A program made the position numbers and the translations under genes. Source: Coleofasciculus sp. FACHB-T130 (GTDB lineage: Bacteria; Cyanobacteriota; Cyanobacteriia; Cyanobacteriales; FACHB-T130). From it: a stretch of DNA of 64,000 nt. The notes beneath the pieces were generated by a model, which had not been told where the DNA came from, did no database searches, and saw only the letters and a program-made list of their open reading frames with translations. Location: NCBI RefSeq assembly GCF_014695375.1, contig NZ_JACJOG010000015.1, positions 49,756-113,755 of the forward strand, read 5' to 3'. How positions within the stretch are numbered: position 1 is the stretch's first letter; each line of letters opens with the position of its first letter. Positions 19,425 through 28,758 of the stretch are shown here, one piece after another.

Positions 19425-19605
19425 GCACATGAACCCCTGGTGACACTAAGGGTTCATGTGCCCTTACAACCCCATCAGTTTGATGCAAGCTACCTGGAGC
19501 GTGTCCTGTGTACGCTCCAGGCAGCTAACTGGGAGCATTTTGTTGATGAGAGCGAAAAGCGCTACGCGAGGAGCGCAGGTACGTGTATACGCTCCTCGCG
19601 TAGCG
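19425..19605. repeat. Three consecutive perfect hairpins in intergenic DNA
   Basis: Within 181 bp three perfect inverted repeats follow one another. The first is a 12-bp stem GCACATGAACCC (19425-19436 with 19450-19461), the second a 10-bp stem CCTGGAGCGT (19493-19502 with 19512-19521), and the third a 16-bp stem CGCTACGCGAGGAGCG (19560-19575 with 19590-19605). Loops are 13, 9 and 14 nt. None has a T-tract, so they do not look like intrinsic terminators. The third belongs to the GC-rich palindrome type dispersed in cyanobacterial genomes. The rest of the spacer 19288-19802 contains no convincing gene. Confidence 0.75.
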
Positions 19606-19802
19606 TATGCTGCTTTATGCGGCTACTGCCTTACCTGCATCTGCCGCCTAGGAGACGCTCCTGCTTCCCTGAAACAAGGAACTATCCCAGCCGTGTCTAG
19701 TCTGATGAAGAGCTTTAAGTTTAATTCTGCTTAGCGTCGGATTACGGGGTTTGTCTATTCCGTTTCATTTTGCCCATTCAAATTAAGTCTGTCACCTTAC
19801 GT

Positions 19803-21542
19803 ATGGTAATCACTCACCTGCACAAATTTTTAACAACCTCGACTGCCAAAACTTCTAAATCTCAGATGATATTTTGGTTCACTTTAAGCTTAACTTTCGC
19901 CCTCCTTTATAGTTTTTTAGGACTCAAGCAGGCTTTCAGTAGCTCGTATGTGGTGCAAGATGATGCACGGGTATATGTGTTTTGGATGCAGCGATTTGTA
20001 GACTCAGGCTTGTTTCCGAATGATTTTATTGCTGACTATTTTCAAGCTATAACCCCCTCGGGATATGCTGCTTTCTATCGATTGATAGCATTTTTGGGGA
20101 TTGAGCCACTTGGCTTGAGTAAATTACTACCAGTCTTTTTGACACTGCTGACAACCGCCTACTGTTTTGCAGTCTGCATGGAGATTTTCCCGGTACCAAC
20201 AGCAGGATTTATTAGCACGCTGCTGCTTAATCAAAATCTCTCCATGAGGGATGATTTAGTTTCTAGCACTCCTAGGTCTTTTATTTTTTTGTTTTTTCTA
20301 GCATTTTTGTACTATTTGCTGCGGCGCTGTTTATTTTTATGTTTAGGCGCGATCGCTTTGGCTGGGTTGTTTTATCCCCCGTTGTTGTTCATTTTAGCCG
20401 GAATCTTAATCTTGAGACTGGGGCGCTGGGACGGACAGCAACTCCGTCTATCTAAGAATCGGCTTGATTATCTGTTCGGCGCTACTGGATTAGGACTTTG
20501 CCTGGTAGTCTTATTGCCTTATGCTTTGAAATCCTCTGAATTTGGCTCAGTGATTGCAGGGATGGAGCTAAGAGCGTTACCAGCATTTTCTCAAACGGGA
20601 AGAATTCCTTTTTTTGATAACAATAATCCCCTATGGTTTTGGCTATTTGGGCAACATAGTGGTCTTTTGCCTAATGTGTTTGAACATCCCCTATCTCTTC
20701 TGGGATTATTCTTGCCAATCTTGATGCGCTATCCTGACAGGTTTCCCCTAATTAAGCAAGTTGCCAGCAGCGTCATCATTTTGCCTCAGATTGCGCTAGC
20801 ATCTTTTGGGATATTTGTGGCTGCCCATACCATGCTATACAAGCTTTTTGCTCCCGCCCGTTACACGCGATATAGCCTCAAATTGGTGATGATATTGAGC
20901 GCAGGAATAGTATTATTAGCGCTCCTGGATGCCGTTATTAACTGGTCAAAACAGCAGGATAAACTTTTGATTCGGCGACGGTTCATAGCTTTGGGGGCAA
21001 CAACTCTTCTAGGAACTATCTTGGTCTTTTATCCACATTTATTGGAAAAATTTCCAAACAGTAATTACGTTGTCGGTAAGGCACCCGCACTGTATGAATT
21101 CTTTCAAAAACAGCCTAAAGACATTCTCATTGCTTCCCTATCTGAAGAAGTAGATAACCTACCTACTTTTTCCCAAAGAGCTATCTTAGTCGGGTGGGAA
21201 TATGCCATTCCTTATCACGTGGAATACGAGCGCCAAATTCGCCAACGAGCTACGGATTTAACTCGCACTCAGTACACTCAGGATTTGGCAGAAGTTCAAA
21301 ATTTTATTCAAACCTATGATGTAGATTTTTTCTTGCTGGATCGCGCAGCATTTACTTCTGAATATATCAGCAGCAATCCTTGGTTTAGACAGTGGCAGCC
21401 GCTAGGAAAAGAGATTATAGGAATGCTGGAGCGGGGGAGGATTCCAGCCATGTCTGGTTTGATGCAGCGTTGTTCGGTTTTCGAGACAGGGGAGCTGGTT
21501 GTACTGCAAGCCAAATGTATGATTAAAGCCACCCTAGATTAA
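19803..21542 (+). CDS. Polytopic membrane protein, GT-C-like
   Basis: 579 residues from the ATG at 19803; a TTG 11 codons upstream in the same frame is the alternative. About ten membrane helices occupy the first 400 residues, followed by a soluble C-terminal domain of about 150 residues (DILIASLSEEVDNLPTFSQR, DFFLLDRAAF). The first extracytoplasmic loop contains VVQDDARVYVFWMQRF, where the paired Asp could be the catalytic acids of a GT-C glycosyltransferase. Proteins of this shape with a short C-terminal sensor-like domain are common beside cyanobacterial glycan genes but have no defined function. It follows the hairpin-rich spacer and is the only gene between the epimerase and tamB. Confidence 0.6.
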   Translation: MVITHLHKFLTTSTAKTSKSQMIFWFTLSLTFALLYSFLGLKQAFSSSYVVQDDARVYVFWMQRFVDSGLFPNDFIADYFQAITPSGYAAFYRLIAFLGIEPLGLSKLLPVFLTLLTTAYCFAVCMEIFPVPTAGFISTLLLNQNLSMRDDLVSSTPRSFIFLFFLAFLYYLLRRCLFLCLGAIALAGLFYPPLLFILAGILILRLGRWDGQQLRLSKNRLDYLFGATGLGLCLVVLLPYALKSSEFGSVIAGMELRALPAFSQTGRIPFFDNNNPLWFWLFGQHSGLLPNVFEHPLSLLGLFLPILMRYPDRFPLIKQVASSVIILPQIALASFGIFVAAHTMLYKLFAPARYTRYSLKLVMILSAGIVLLALLDAVINWSKQQDKLLIRRRFIALGATTLLGTILVFYPHLLEKFPNSNYVVGKAPALYEFFQKQPKDILIASLSEEVDNLPTFSQRAILVGWEYAIPYHVEYERQIRQRATDLTRTQYTQDLAEVQNFIQTYDVDFFLLDRAAFTSEYISSNPWFRQWQPLGKEIIGMLERGRIPAMSGLMQRCSVFETGELVVLQAKCMIKATLD

Positions 21543-21998
21543 ATACTACTGAAATCATTTCAGCTTAAGGTCGCCACAAATAAAGGGTTGTCAGTGGCTA
21601 CTGCGATAGACTCGAACTGACTCTTTCAGCGCTAGGCTAACGCCTCGCTTCGCTAACGCGATCGCCGCCAATCTTCTACGAACCAAAATCAGAAATCAAA
21701 ACTCTAAAAGAGGATGATTTTTAGGAAATGGACGGATTGGTGAAACATATCAGCGCTACTCAAGTCTGTTGGATTATGCATTGATTGTAGGTTAAGAGTG
21801 TCACCTACGCGATCGCAGGCAGACCCTTTCAAAGCAAGTCTCATTCTGAGTACGCGAGTGTGGGAAAATTCCCAAATATAAGGAACAGGCGTAAGGAGCA
21901 GAGTTGACACTTAACATAGGACAAGCCGATAGTATTCATCGGTAGAAGCCTGTAATCATGTCTAAAGACACCCTCGTTACCGCCGTTGCTAGTTTTCT
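21543..21998. other. Intergenic region with short GC-rich repeat
   Basis: 456 bp without a supported gene. It contains GCTAACGC twice (21638-21662 area) separated by CTCGCTTC and fused to a HIP1 site; this direct-repeat pattern is common between cyanobacterial genes. It should also hold the tamB promoter, but no clear promoter elements were found. Confidence 0.4.
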
Positions 21999-24900
21999 AT
22001 GAAGAACTCCCCAAATTCGGGTAATGAAACAGCAGCTACCCGTTCCAATCGGCGTCTATGGGTACTCTTAAGCCGCACCGGCCTTGGCCTGGGAATTATC
22101 CTGTTGCTTGGCACAATTGGCGGGGTCTGGTGGGCGTGGATTTTTGTCCATCAGCGGTTAGCACCAATTGTTGAAGAAAATCTCAGTCAAACGCTGAAAC
22201 GACCCGTGCAACTGGGGAAAGTCGAAGGCTTTTCCATCAACAATCTGCGCTTTGGTGCCTCCTCGATACCAGTTACGCCCACTGACCCCGACCGCGCTTC
22301 GGTAGAAGGTGTAGACGTGGTTTTTGATCCACTAGCGCTTCTCTTTAGGCGGACTTTGGAGCTAGATATTACCCTGGTCAACCCTGATATTTACGTTGAA
22401 CAAGATAAAGAGGGGCGCTGGGTTTCTACGGAACTGAAGTCAGAAGAACCGAGTGGGCCGATTAAGACGGATATCCAAAGCGTTCGGGTTCAAAATGCAG
22501 ACGTTGTGCTGGTACCAACGCCCAAAATTGTAGAGAGGAAAAAAGGCAGCCAGGAAGCAAGAGAAAATGTAGATGCAACGCTGCCCTCTCAAAATCTCCC
22601 GCGCAGTAACACTCAAGACACCCTCTCCAGACGACTGGAATCTCTGCTTCCTAGAGCAGAGAGGAGGGGGGTACCAGTCGCTTTTCGTCAGGTAGGCGGT
22701 ACGGCTCGCTTTTTCGATAACAACCAGCGGATTCGCTTTGATGTCAGCGCTCAATCTCAGGTCGAATTAGGGGCACCGACAAAAAGTGTCCCTCAAAAAC
22801 AGCAGGCCAATCCAACACCTGCGCCCATCCAAAGCAGCCTCAAACTTTCTGGTGAATACCGCGCCCCAACCGGACAAACCAACCTGCAAGTTCAAGGGCA
22901 GAACCTGAGTGCAGTCGATGTCGATCGTTTAGCGAAGCTGCCAATAGACTTGTATGCAGGGCTGTTGGATGGCAACTTGGAAGTCCGATTCCAAAATGAA
23001 GAGCGAGCCACATTTCTGGGAACAGCTATTCTCAAAAATGTAAAAGCGCAGGTTGCAGAGGTGCCGCAACCATTTAGCAATGCCAATGGACTCTTGCGAT
23101 TCAACGGATATGCGATCGCGCTGGAGAATGTCAGCGCTCTTTACGGTCAGGTTCCCGCAGTTGCCAATGGGGTTATTGATACCCAAGAAGAAAAGGGTGG
23201 GTACAACATTGCCGCCCAAGTGAAATCGGTTGCGATCGCGACTGCCCTCAATACTCTCAAAGTAGAGTCACCCTTCCCCGTAACTGGACAAGTCCGCGTT
23301 GACGTGCAGCTCAAAGGAGCGCTGGAAAAACCGATCCTCTCAGGAACCGTCGCCACCCTCCAGCCCACCGAAAAAGTGCCCCTAATCGTAGATAAGGTAA
23401 ACTTTCGCGGCATCAGCGGTCAATTTCAGATGATCGATACCCTCCTCACCATTACCAACATCCGTGCCTTGCCTAGCGTTGGCGGCAGACTGGCTGGTAA
23501 TGGTCGCATTCAGATGGGCGACAAAGGAGGATTGGTATTCGATGTCATCGGTCAAGACATTCCAGGGGATGCCGTTGCCCAGATTTACAACGCCAAGCCG
23601 AGCAATATCCAAATCGGCACCGTAGCCGCCAAAGCACAGCTTTTTGGCACCACCGGCAACCTCCAGACCGTCGTGCAAGTTCAGGCACCCCAAGCCACCT
23701 ACCCAGGCAGTGGAGAAGTCATCGTTACTCAGGACAAAACCTACTTTCGCAACACGACTCTGAGGGTCGGGGCAGGCACCGTCAACCTCAAAGGTCAGGT
23801 GGCAGAGGGTCGCTGGGAAGTGGCAGGCGTTGCCGATGATGTTCAACTAGCACGTTTGGCAGAACTCCCGCCACAGTTGCAGTCAGCCCAGGCAGATGGG
23901 GCGTTTAATCTAGCGGGAAGTGTCAATTCTTTCCAAGCGGAAACGATTCGCGGCACCGCACAAGCGAATGTCCGGGTTGCTGGTGGCACCGTCAAGGCAT
24001 CAAAAATTGCGCTGAATGCAGGGCGCTGGCAAGCTTCTGGGCAGGCTTCTGCTGTCCAGTTGAGGCAGCTAGCCCCGCAACTGCCACCGCAATTCCAAAA
24101 TCAAACCGCAAATGGTTCTTTTAACTTATCTGGAAGTCTAGCTGCCTTTAAACCCGAAACCATTAGCGGCACCGCATCGGTTCAACTGAATATTGGCGGG
24201 GGCAGCGTCAATGCCTCAAACGTTCGGCTGAACAACGGTCGTTGGCAAGCTTCTGGACAAGCGTCTGCCATTCAATTAGCAACGGTTTTGCCCCAATTAC
24301 CCGTCCAAGGGCGACTCAATAATGGTTCCTTCAACCTGTCAGGAAGTTTGGCGGCTTTCACCCCGGAAACGATTAGCGGGACTGCCCAAGGAAATCTTCA
24401 GGTTGGCGGTGGTCGCGTCAGTGCCACCAACGTGGAGTTTGGCAACGGTCGCTGGCAAGCTTCTGGGCAAGCTTCTGGCGTCCAGTTGGCAACGGTGTTG
24501 CCCCAAATTCCGCCGCAATTCCGAGGTCAGCTGAATAATGCTTCCTTTAACGTCTCCGGTAGTCTGGAAAATGTCAGCGCCGAAACGATTACCGGAGAAG
24601 CTTCTGGACGTCTGAATCTTGGCGGGGGCACCGTTACCGCCTCGAATATCCAATTTAACAACGGTCGCTGGCAAGCTCGCGGACAAGCCTCTGGGGTACA
24701 ACTAGCAAGGGTGTTTCCCGAACTGCCGCCGCAATTCCAAGGTCGGTTGAATAATAGTTCTTTTAATGTATCGGGGAGTCTGGGGGCGTTTAGCCCGCAA
24801 ACCGTTACCGGAACTGCTTCTGGAAGTCTGAATGTGGGTGGGGGAACCGTCAGTGCCGCCAATGTAGAGTTTGGCAACGGTCGCTGGCAAGCTCGCGGAC

Positions 24901-27900
24901 AAGCGTCTGAGGTTCAGTTAGCAACGCTATTTCCCGAACTGCCACCGCAATTCCAAGGTCAGCTGAATAATGGTTCTTTTAAGGTATCGGGAAGTCTGGC
25001 GGCTTTTACGCCAGAAACTCTTAGCGGCACGGCTTCTGGAAGCCTGAACTTAGCTGGAGGCAGCGTCAGTGCCGCCAACGTACAGTTTGGCAACGGTCGC
25101 TGGCAAGCGTCTGGTGAGGCGTCCAATATCGAACTTGCTAGGGTGTTTCCGCAATCGCCCCAATTCCAAGGTCAGCTAAATAATGGTTCTTTTAATCTCT
25201 CCGGGAGTTTAGCCGCTTTCAGCCCCGAAACGATTACTGGCACGGCTTCTGGAAATCTGAACTTGGGTGAGGGAAGCGTCAGTGCAGCCAACGTACAGTT
25301 CGGCAACGGTCGCTGGCAAGCTTCTGGCGAGGCGAATGGGGTTCAGTTGGCAAAAGTATTTCCCCAGCTGCCCCCGCAATTTCAAGGTCGGCTGAATAAT
25401 AGTTCCTTCAACCTATCCGGCAGTTTGGCTGCCTTCACCCCGGCAACCCTGAACGGGACGATTTCTGGAAGTTTGAATGTGGGGGATGGCACCCTCACCG
25501 CCTCAAATGTCCAACTCCAAGACGGGCGCTTTGCGGGTTTAATTTCTGCTAACAACGTTGATCTAGAACAGCTTGCCGCAGCATTACCCGATTCCGTGCC
25601 GGTTCCGGCGCTGCGAGGACGGGTGAGTGGCAACGTTGATGCTTCTGGGTCGCTGAGTGCTGTCAATCCGGCGGCTATCCGAGCAACCGGACAGTTGCGC
25701 GTCGAGGATTTTGCCGCCAATGACTTAGTGTTCGACCCCATTCTCACCGGGCAAATCAATTTAGTCCCCGGACAGCCGAGTAGCGTTGAGCTAGCAGGCA
25801 ATCAACAAGACCGGATTTCGCTGGTGTTGTCGCCTAGCTATCAACCCGTCTCTTTTTTAGTGAAACGTGACGAGGTGCTGGCACAAGGCAACCGCGAGGG
25901 CGATTTGTTGGTGGTGGATGTGCAAAACGTTCCGCTCAAATTGTTGAAAGATTTAGCTCCCCAGAATGCCTTAGCAAGTCTACCGCCAGCGATCGCATCC
26001 CAACCCATCGAAGGTAAACTTTCTGGAGATTTTATCCTGAATCTCGCCAATTTTAATGTTGCGGGGAATGATGTAGCGATCGCGCAACCCGTCCTTGGCA
26101 CTATTAAAGGCGATTTGCTAACCATCGGCAGTTTCCGCTATGCCAATGGTACCGCTACCTTGGATGGGGGAGAGTTCCGCCAAGGCGAAAGTCTATACGC
26201 CCTCGCCGGTAGCGTCACTCAAACCTCCAGCGGCCCAGAACTGAAAGGTTCGCTGAAAGTAGCTCAAGGAAAAATCCAAAACGTCCTCCCCCTCCTGCAA
26301 ATCTTTGATTTACAAGATCTCGCCAGAGGCGGACAACCTCCTACCTATGCCAGCGCCGCCGAGGTTAAACCCCAACCCGTCGGTCTACCCAATGCTACCC
26401 TGGAAGCTCAACTGCGCCGCTTGTCAGAAATAGAAGCCATCCTTGCCGCCCAGAAAGAGGAACGGGAAGCTTCGCCCATCCCCGAACTCAAAGACCTCAC
26501 CGGCAATTTCTCCGGCGGAATCAATGTAGCAGCTTCCCCTAGACAAGGCATTAACCTTGACTTTGACTTCGGCGGCAATAACTGGAAGTGGGGCAGAGAC
26601 GACAAGCCCAATCGTCTCTACACCGCTGATAATGTGATTGTCAAAGGCAGCTTCCAAAACGGCGTCCTCACCCTTCTGCCCTTACGAATTGAATCTGAAG
26701 AAACGCTGCTTGCCTTCACTGGCACCCTTGGCGGAACCGAACAAAGCGGTCAGCTGCGCCTGAGAAATGTCCCTGTCGCCCCATTCCAACAGTTCGCCAA
26801 TTTACCAGTCGATATCACTGGGAATCTCAATGGAACCGCAACCCTAGCAGGCAGCATCAACAATCCCCAAGCCATCGGCGAACTGACTCTCATCGATGGC
26901 ACTCTGAACCAAACCGCCGTCCAAGCGGCGCGGGGCAGTTTCCGATACACCAATGCTCGTCTGACCTTCAGCAGCACCATCGCCACTGCCGAATCTGGAG
27001 AGCAGGCAAGCCCGGAAGCTGGGGAGACTCGGCTCGATACTCAACCTGCAACAACTCCTCGTACCCCATCTCCAATCGCCAGTATCCCCTCGACGACTCA
27101 AATCACTGGCAGCATTCCCTTTTACCAGTTGCCCTTTGCCTCCGTTGCACCCGATAACAACCAACTCAGCCTGGATTTAAACGTTCAAAATGAGGGACTT
27201 TCCCTGTTAAACCTGCTTTCGCGTTCTGCTGTCACTTGGGTGGATGGTACCGGACAAGTGCAACTCAACGTTCAGGGTACGGTGAATCCAAATACGGGCA
27301 AATTAAACCAGCTTGTCGCTAACGGGATTGCGACTGTTGACGATGCCACTATCAAGGCGCAAGCTTTGCCCGAACCGCTCACCGATGTCAACGGTAGGGT
27401 CTTATTTAACTTTGACCGCATCCAAGTAGAAAACTTCCGGGGTGACTTTAGTGGTGGTGAAGTGGTCGCCTCCGGAGCCATCCCCATCTCAGGCACGGGG
27501 CAAGAGTCGGGGGATAAACTCACGGTTAGCCTTGAAAAACTCGCTGTAAATTTGAAAGGGTTATACTCAGGCGGCGTCAACGGCAACGTGCAGATTACTG
27601 GCTCGGCTCTCAATCCGCAAATTGGTGGTGAAGTGCGACTTGCCGATGGTCGGGTGCTGATAGGAGAGACGGCAGGGGATGGCACAAACGGAACGGCTTC
27701 ACCCGGTGGTGGTACCGCTACCCCATCATCCCCAACCTCTAACGAGCAACCCTTCACTCCCGCATTTAATAACCTGCAACTGGCTCTAGACAAAGGCGTC
27801 GAAATCTCCCGCCCACCACTGCTAAGTTTCCAGGCGACTGGTGGCTTTACTCTCAATGGCACTTTGGATGAACCTCAGCCAAAGGGGACGATTCGGCTAA

Positions 27901-28598
27901 CCAGGGGTCAGGTGAATCTATTTACGACTCAGTTCCGCTTGGCACGCGGCTACGAACACACGGCTGAGTTTACCCCCAGTGAGGGACTTGACCCGGTTCT
28001 GGATATTCGGCTGGTCGCGTCTGTTTCCGAAGTAACCCGCAGCCGGATTGCTGACACAACCGCCACGGGTATTGTGAGTAGCGAAATTAGCGATGTTCCC
28101 GCTACCAATTTGGGGGCATTGCGAACGGTTCGCATTCAAGCCAGAGCCACAGGTTCGGCAAGTCAATTGGCAGATAATCTTGAGCTGACCAGTAATCCGC
28201 CTCGCAGCGAGAGCGAAATTGTCGCCCTTTTGGGTGGCGGCTTTGTGGAAACGCTGGGTCGGGGAGATACCACGCTAGGACTCGCAAACTTGGCAGGTTC
28301 GGCACTGTTGACACCTTTCCAAAATGTGGTGGGAGATGCGTTGGGATTAAGTGAGTTTCGCTTATTCCCCACGGTGGTTAGGGATGAAAAGTCCCGCACT
28401 TCAACGTTGGGCTTGGCGGCAGAAGTTGGGGTTTCCGTCACTCCTAAGCTTTCTGCCTCTGTATCGAAGATTTTGACTGCTGATGAGCCTCCTGAGTTTG
28501 GTGTTACTTATCGAGTCAATAATGAGATTCTGCTGCGAGGTGGCACCGATTTGTCTGGGGAAACGAGGGGAGTGGTGGAGTATGAAAAGCGCTTCTGA
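21999..28598 (+). CDS. TamB/DUF490-family AsmA-like envelope protein
   Basis: 2199 residues. A single membrane helix near 23-50 (GLGIILLLGTIGGVWWAWIF) is followed by an AsmA-like start (LAPIVEENLSQTLKRPVQLG) and a very long run of beta-rich repeats. The C-terminal DUF490/TamB domain includes RIADTTATGIVSSEISDVPA, SESEIVALLGGGF and a final VEYEKRF. TamB-type proteins span the periplasm as a hydrophobic beta-groove and are linked to lipid transport and outer-membrane assembly. Residues about 604-1175 consist of eight near-identical ~72-residue units (see the repeat entry), so it is longer than the ~1200-1900 residues usual in the family. No downstream tamA/omp85 gene is present here. Confidence 0.9.
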   Translation: MKNSPNSGNETAATRSNRRLWVLLSRTGLGLGIILLLGTIGGVWWAWIFVHQRLAPIVEENLSQTLKRPVQLGKVEGFSINNLRFGASSIPVTPTDPDRASVEGVDVVFDPLALLFRRTLELDITLVNPDIYVEQDKEGRWVSTELKSEEPSGPIKTDIQSVRVQNADVVLVPTPKIVERKKGSQEARENVDATLPSQNLPRSNTQDTLSRRLESLLPRAERRGVPVAFRQVGGTARFFDNNQRIRFDVSAQSQVELGAPTKSVPQKQQANPTPAPIQSSLKLSGEYRAPTGQTNLQVQGQNLSAVDVDRLAKLPIDLYAGLLDGNLEVRFQNEERATFLGTAILKNVKAQVAEVPQPFSNANGLLRFNGYAIALENVSALYGQVPAVANGVIDTQEEKGGYNIAAQVKSVAIATALNTLKVESPFPVTGQVRVDVQLKGALEKPILSGTVATLQPTEKVPLIVDKVNFRGISGQFQMIDTLLTITNIRALPSVGGRLAGNGRIQMGDKGGLVFDVIGQDIPGDAVAQIYNAKPSNIQIGTVAAKAQLFGTTGNLQTVVQVQAPQATYPGSGEVIVTQDKTYFRNTTLRVGAGTVNLKGQVAEGRWEVAGVADDVQLARLAELPPQLQSAQADGAFNLAGSVNSFQAETIRGTAQANVRVAGGTVKASKIALNAGRWQASGQASAVQLRQLAPQLPPQFQNQTANGSFNLSGSLAAFKPETISGTASVQLNIGGGSVNASNVRLNNGRWQASGQASAIQLATVLPQLPVQGRLNNGSFNLSGSLAAFTPETISGTAQGNLQVGGGRVSATNVEFGNGRWQASGQASGVQLATVLPQIPPQFRGQLNNASFNVSGSLENVSAETITGEASGRLNLGGGTVTASNIQFNNGRWQARGQASGVQLARVFPELPPQFQGRLNNSSFNVSGSLGAFSPQTVTGTASGSLNVGGGTVSAANVEFGNGRWQARGQASEVQLATLFPELPPQFQGQLNNGSFKVSGSLAAFTPETLSGTASGSLNLAGGSVSAANVQFGNGRWQASGEASNIELARVFPQSPQFQGQLNNGSFNLSGSLAAFSPETITGTASGNLNLGEGSVSAANVQFGNGRWQASGEANGVQLAKVFPQLPPQFQGRLNNSSFNLSGSLAAFTPATLNGTISGSLNVGDGTLTASNVQLQDGRFAGLISANNVDLEQLAAALPDSVPVPALRGRVSGNVDASGSLSAVNPAAIRATGQLRVEDFAANDLVFDPILTGQINLVPGQPSSVELAGNQQDRISLVLSPSYQPVSFLVKRDEVLAQGNREGDLLVVDVQNVPLKLLKDLAPQNALASLPPAIASQPIEGKLSGDFILNLANFNVAGNDVAIAQPVLGTIKGDLLTIGSFRYANGTATLDGGEFRQGESLYALAGSVTQTSSGPELKGSLKVAQGKIQNVLPLLQIFDLQDLARGGQPPTYASAAEVKPQPVGLPNATLEAQLRRLSEIEAILAAQKEEREASPIPELKDLTGNFSGGINVAASPRQGINLDFDFGGNNWKWGRDDKPNRLYTADNVIVKGSFQNGVLTLLPLRIESEETLLAFTGTLGGTEQSGQLRLRNVPVAPFQQFANLPVDITGNLNGTATLAGSINNPQAIGELTLIDGTLNQTAVQAARGSFRYTNARLTFSSTIATAESGEQASPEAGETRLDTQPATTPRTPSPIASIPSTTQITGSIPFYQLPFASVAPDNNQLSLDLNVQNEGLSLLNLLSRSAVTWVDGTGQVQLNVQGTVNPNTGKLNQLVANGIATVDDATIKAQALPEPLTDVNGRVLFNFDRIQVENFRGDFSGGEVVASGAIPISGTGQESGDKLTVSLEKLAVNLKGLYSGGVNGNVQITGSALNPQIGGEVRLADGRVLIGETAGDGTNGTASPGGGTATPSSPTSNEQPFTPAFNNLQLALDKGVEISRPPLLSFQATGGFTLNGTLDEPQPKGTIRLTRGQVNLFTTQFRLARGYEHTAEFTPSEGLDPVLDIRLVASVSEVTRSRIADTTATGIVSSEISDVPATNLGALRTVRIQARATGSASQLADNLELTSNPPRSESEIVALLGGGFVETLGRGDTTLGLANLAGSALLTPFQNVVGDALGLSEFRLFPTVVRDEKSRTSTLGLAAEVGVSVTPKLSASVSKILTADEPPEFGVTYRVNNEILLRGGTDLSGETRGVVEYEKRF
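23808..25523 (+). repeat. Eight tandem ~215-bp coding repeats inside tamB-like gene
   Basis: Eight units of 71-72 codons start at successive GRW(Q/E) positions (GRWQASGQAS type), each containing an LPPQFQGQLNN stretch, SFNLSGSLAAF and NVGGGTVSAANV. The 1716 bp divide into 214.5 bp per unit. Units in the centre are almost identical at DNA level, which indicates recent tandem amplification. Confidence 0.9.
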
Positions 28599-28603
28599 AA
28601 AAA

Positions 28604-28757
28604 AGGACTGAGGAGTAAGGACTGAGGACTGAGGGCTGAGGACTGAGAAGTGAGGAGTAAGGAGTAAAAAGTGAGGGCTGAGGGCTGAGAAGTGAAAAGT
28701 GAGGGCTGAGGGCTGAGAAGTGAGGCGCGAGAAGTCAGAAGTGAGGGGTGAGAAGTG
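28604..28757. repeat. 22-unit heptanucleotide tandem repeat (STRR-like)
   Basis: Exactly 22 contiguous 7-bp units of the types AGGACTG, AGGGCTG, AGAAGTG, AGGAGTA and AAAAGTG fill the gap between the stop of the tamB-like gene and the stop of the convergent deacetylase gene. Phasing is kept over 154 bp. Short tandemly repeated heptamers (STRR) are a known feature of filamentous cyanobacterial genomes. Confidence 0.9.
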
Positions 28758-28758
28758 A

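Noticed and set aside
19425..19605. Hairpins as rho-independent terminators
   Set aside because: No T-tract follows any of the three stems.
23808..25523. Possible CRISPR-like array from regular 215-bp spacing
   Set aside because: Repeats are in-frame coding units with conserved protein sequence and no short repeat/unique spacer pattern.
27272..27862. 196-codon minus-strand frame inside the tamB-like gene
   Set aside because: Shadow of the plus-strand repeats; Pro/Ser-rich composition typical of antisense of G+C-rich coding DNA.
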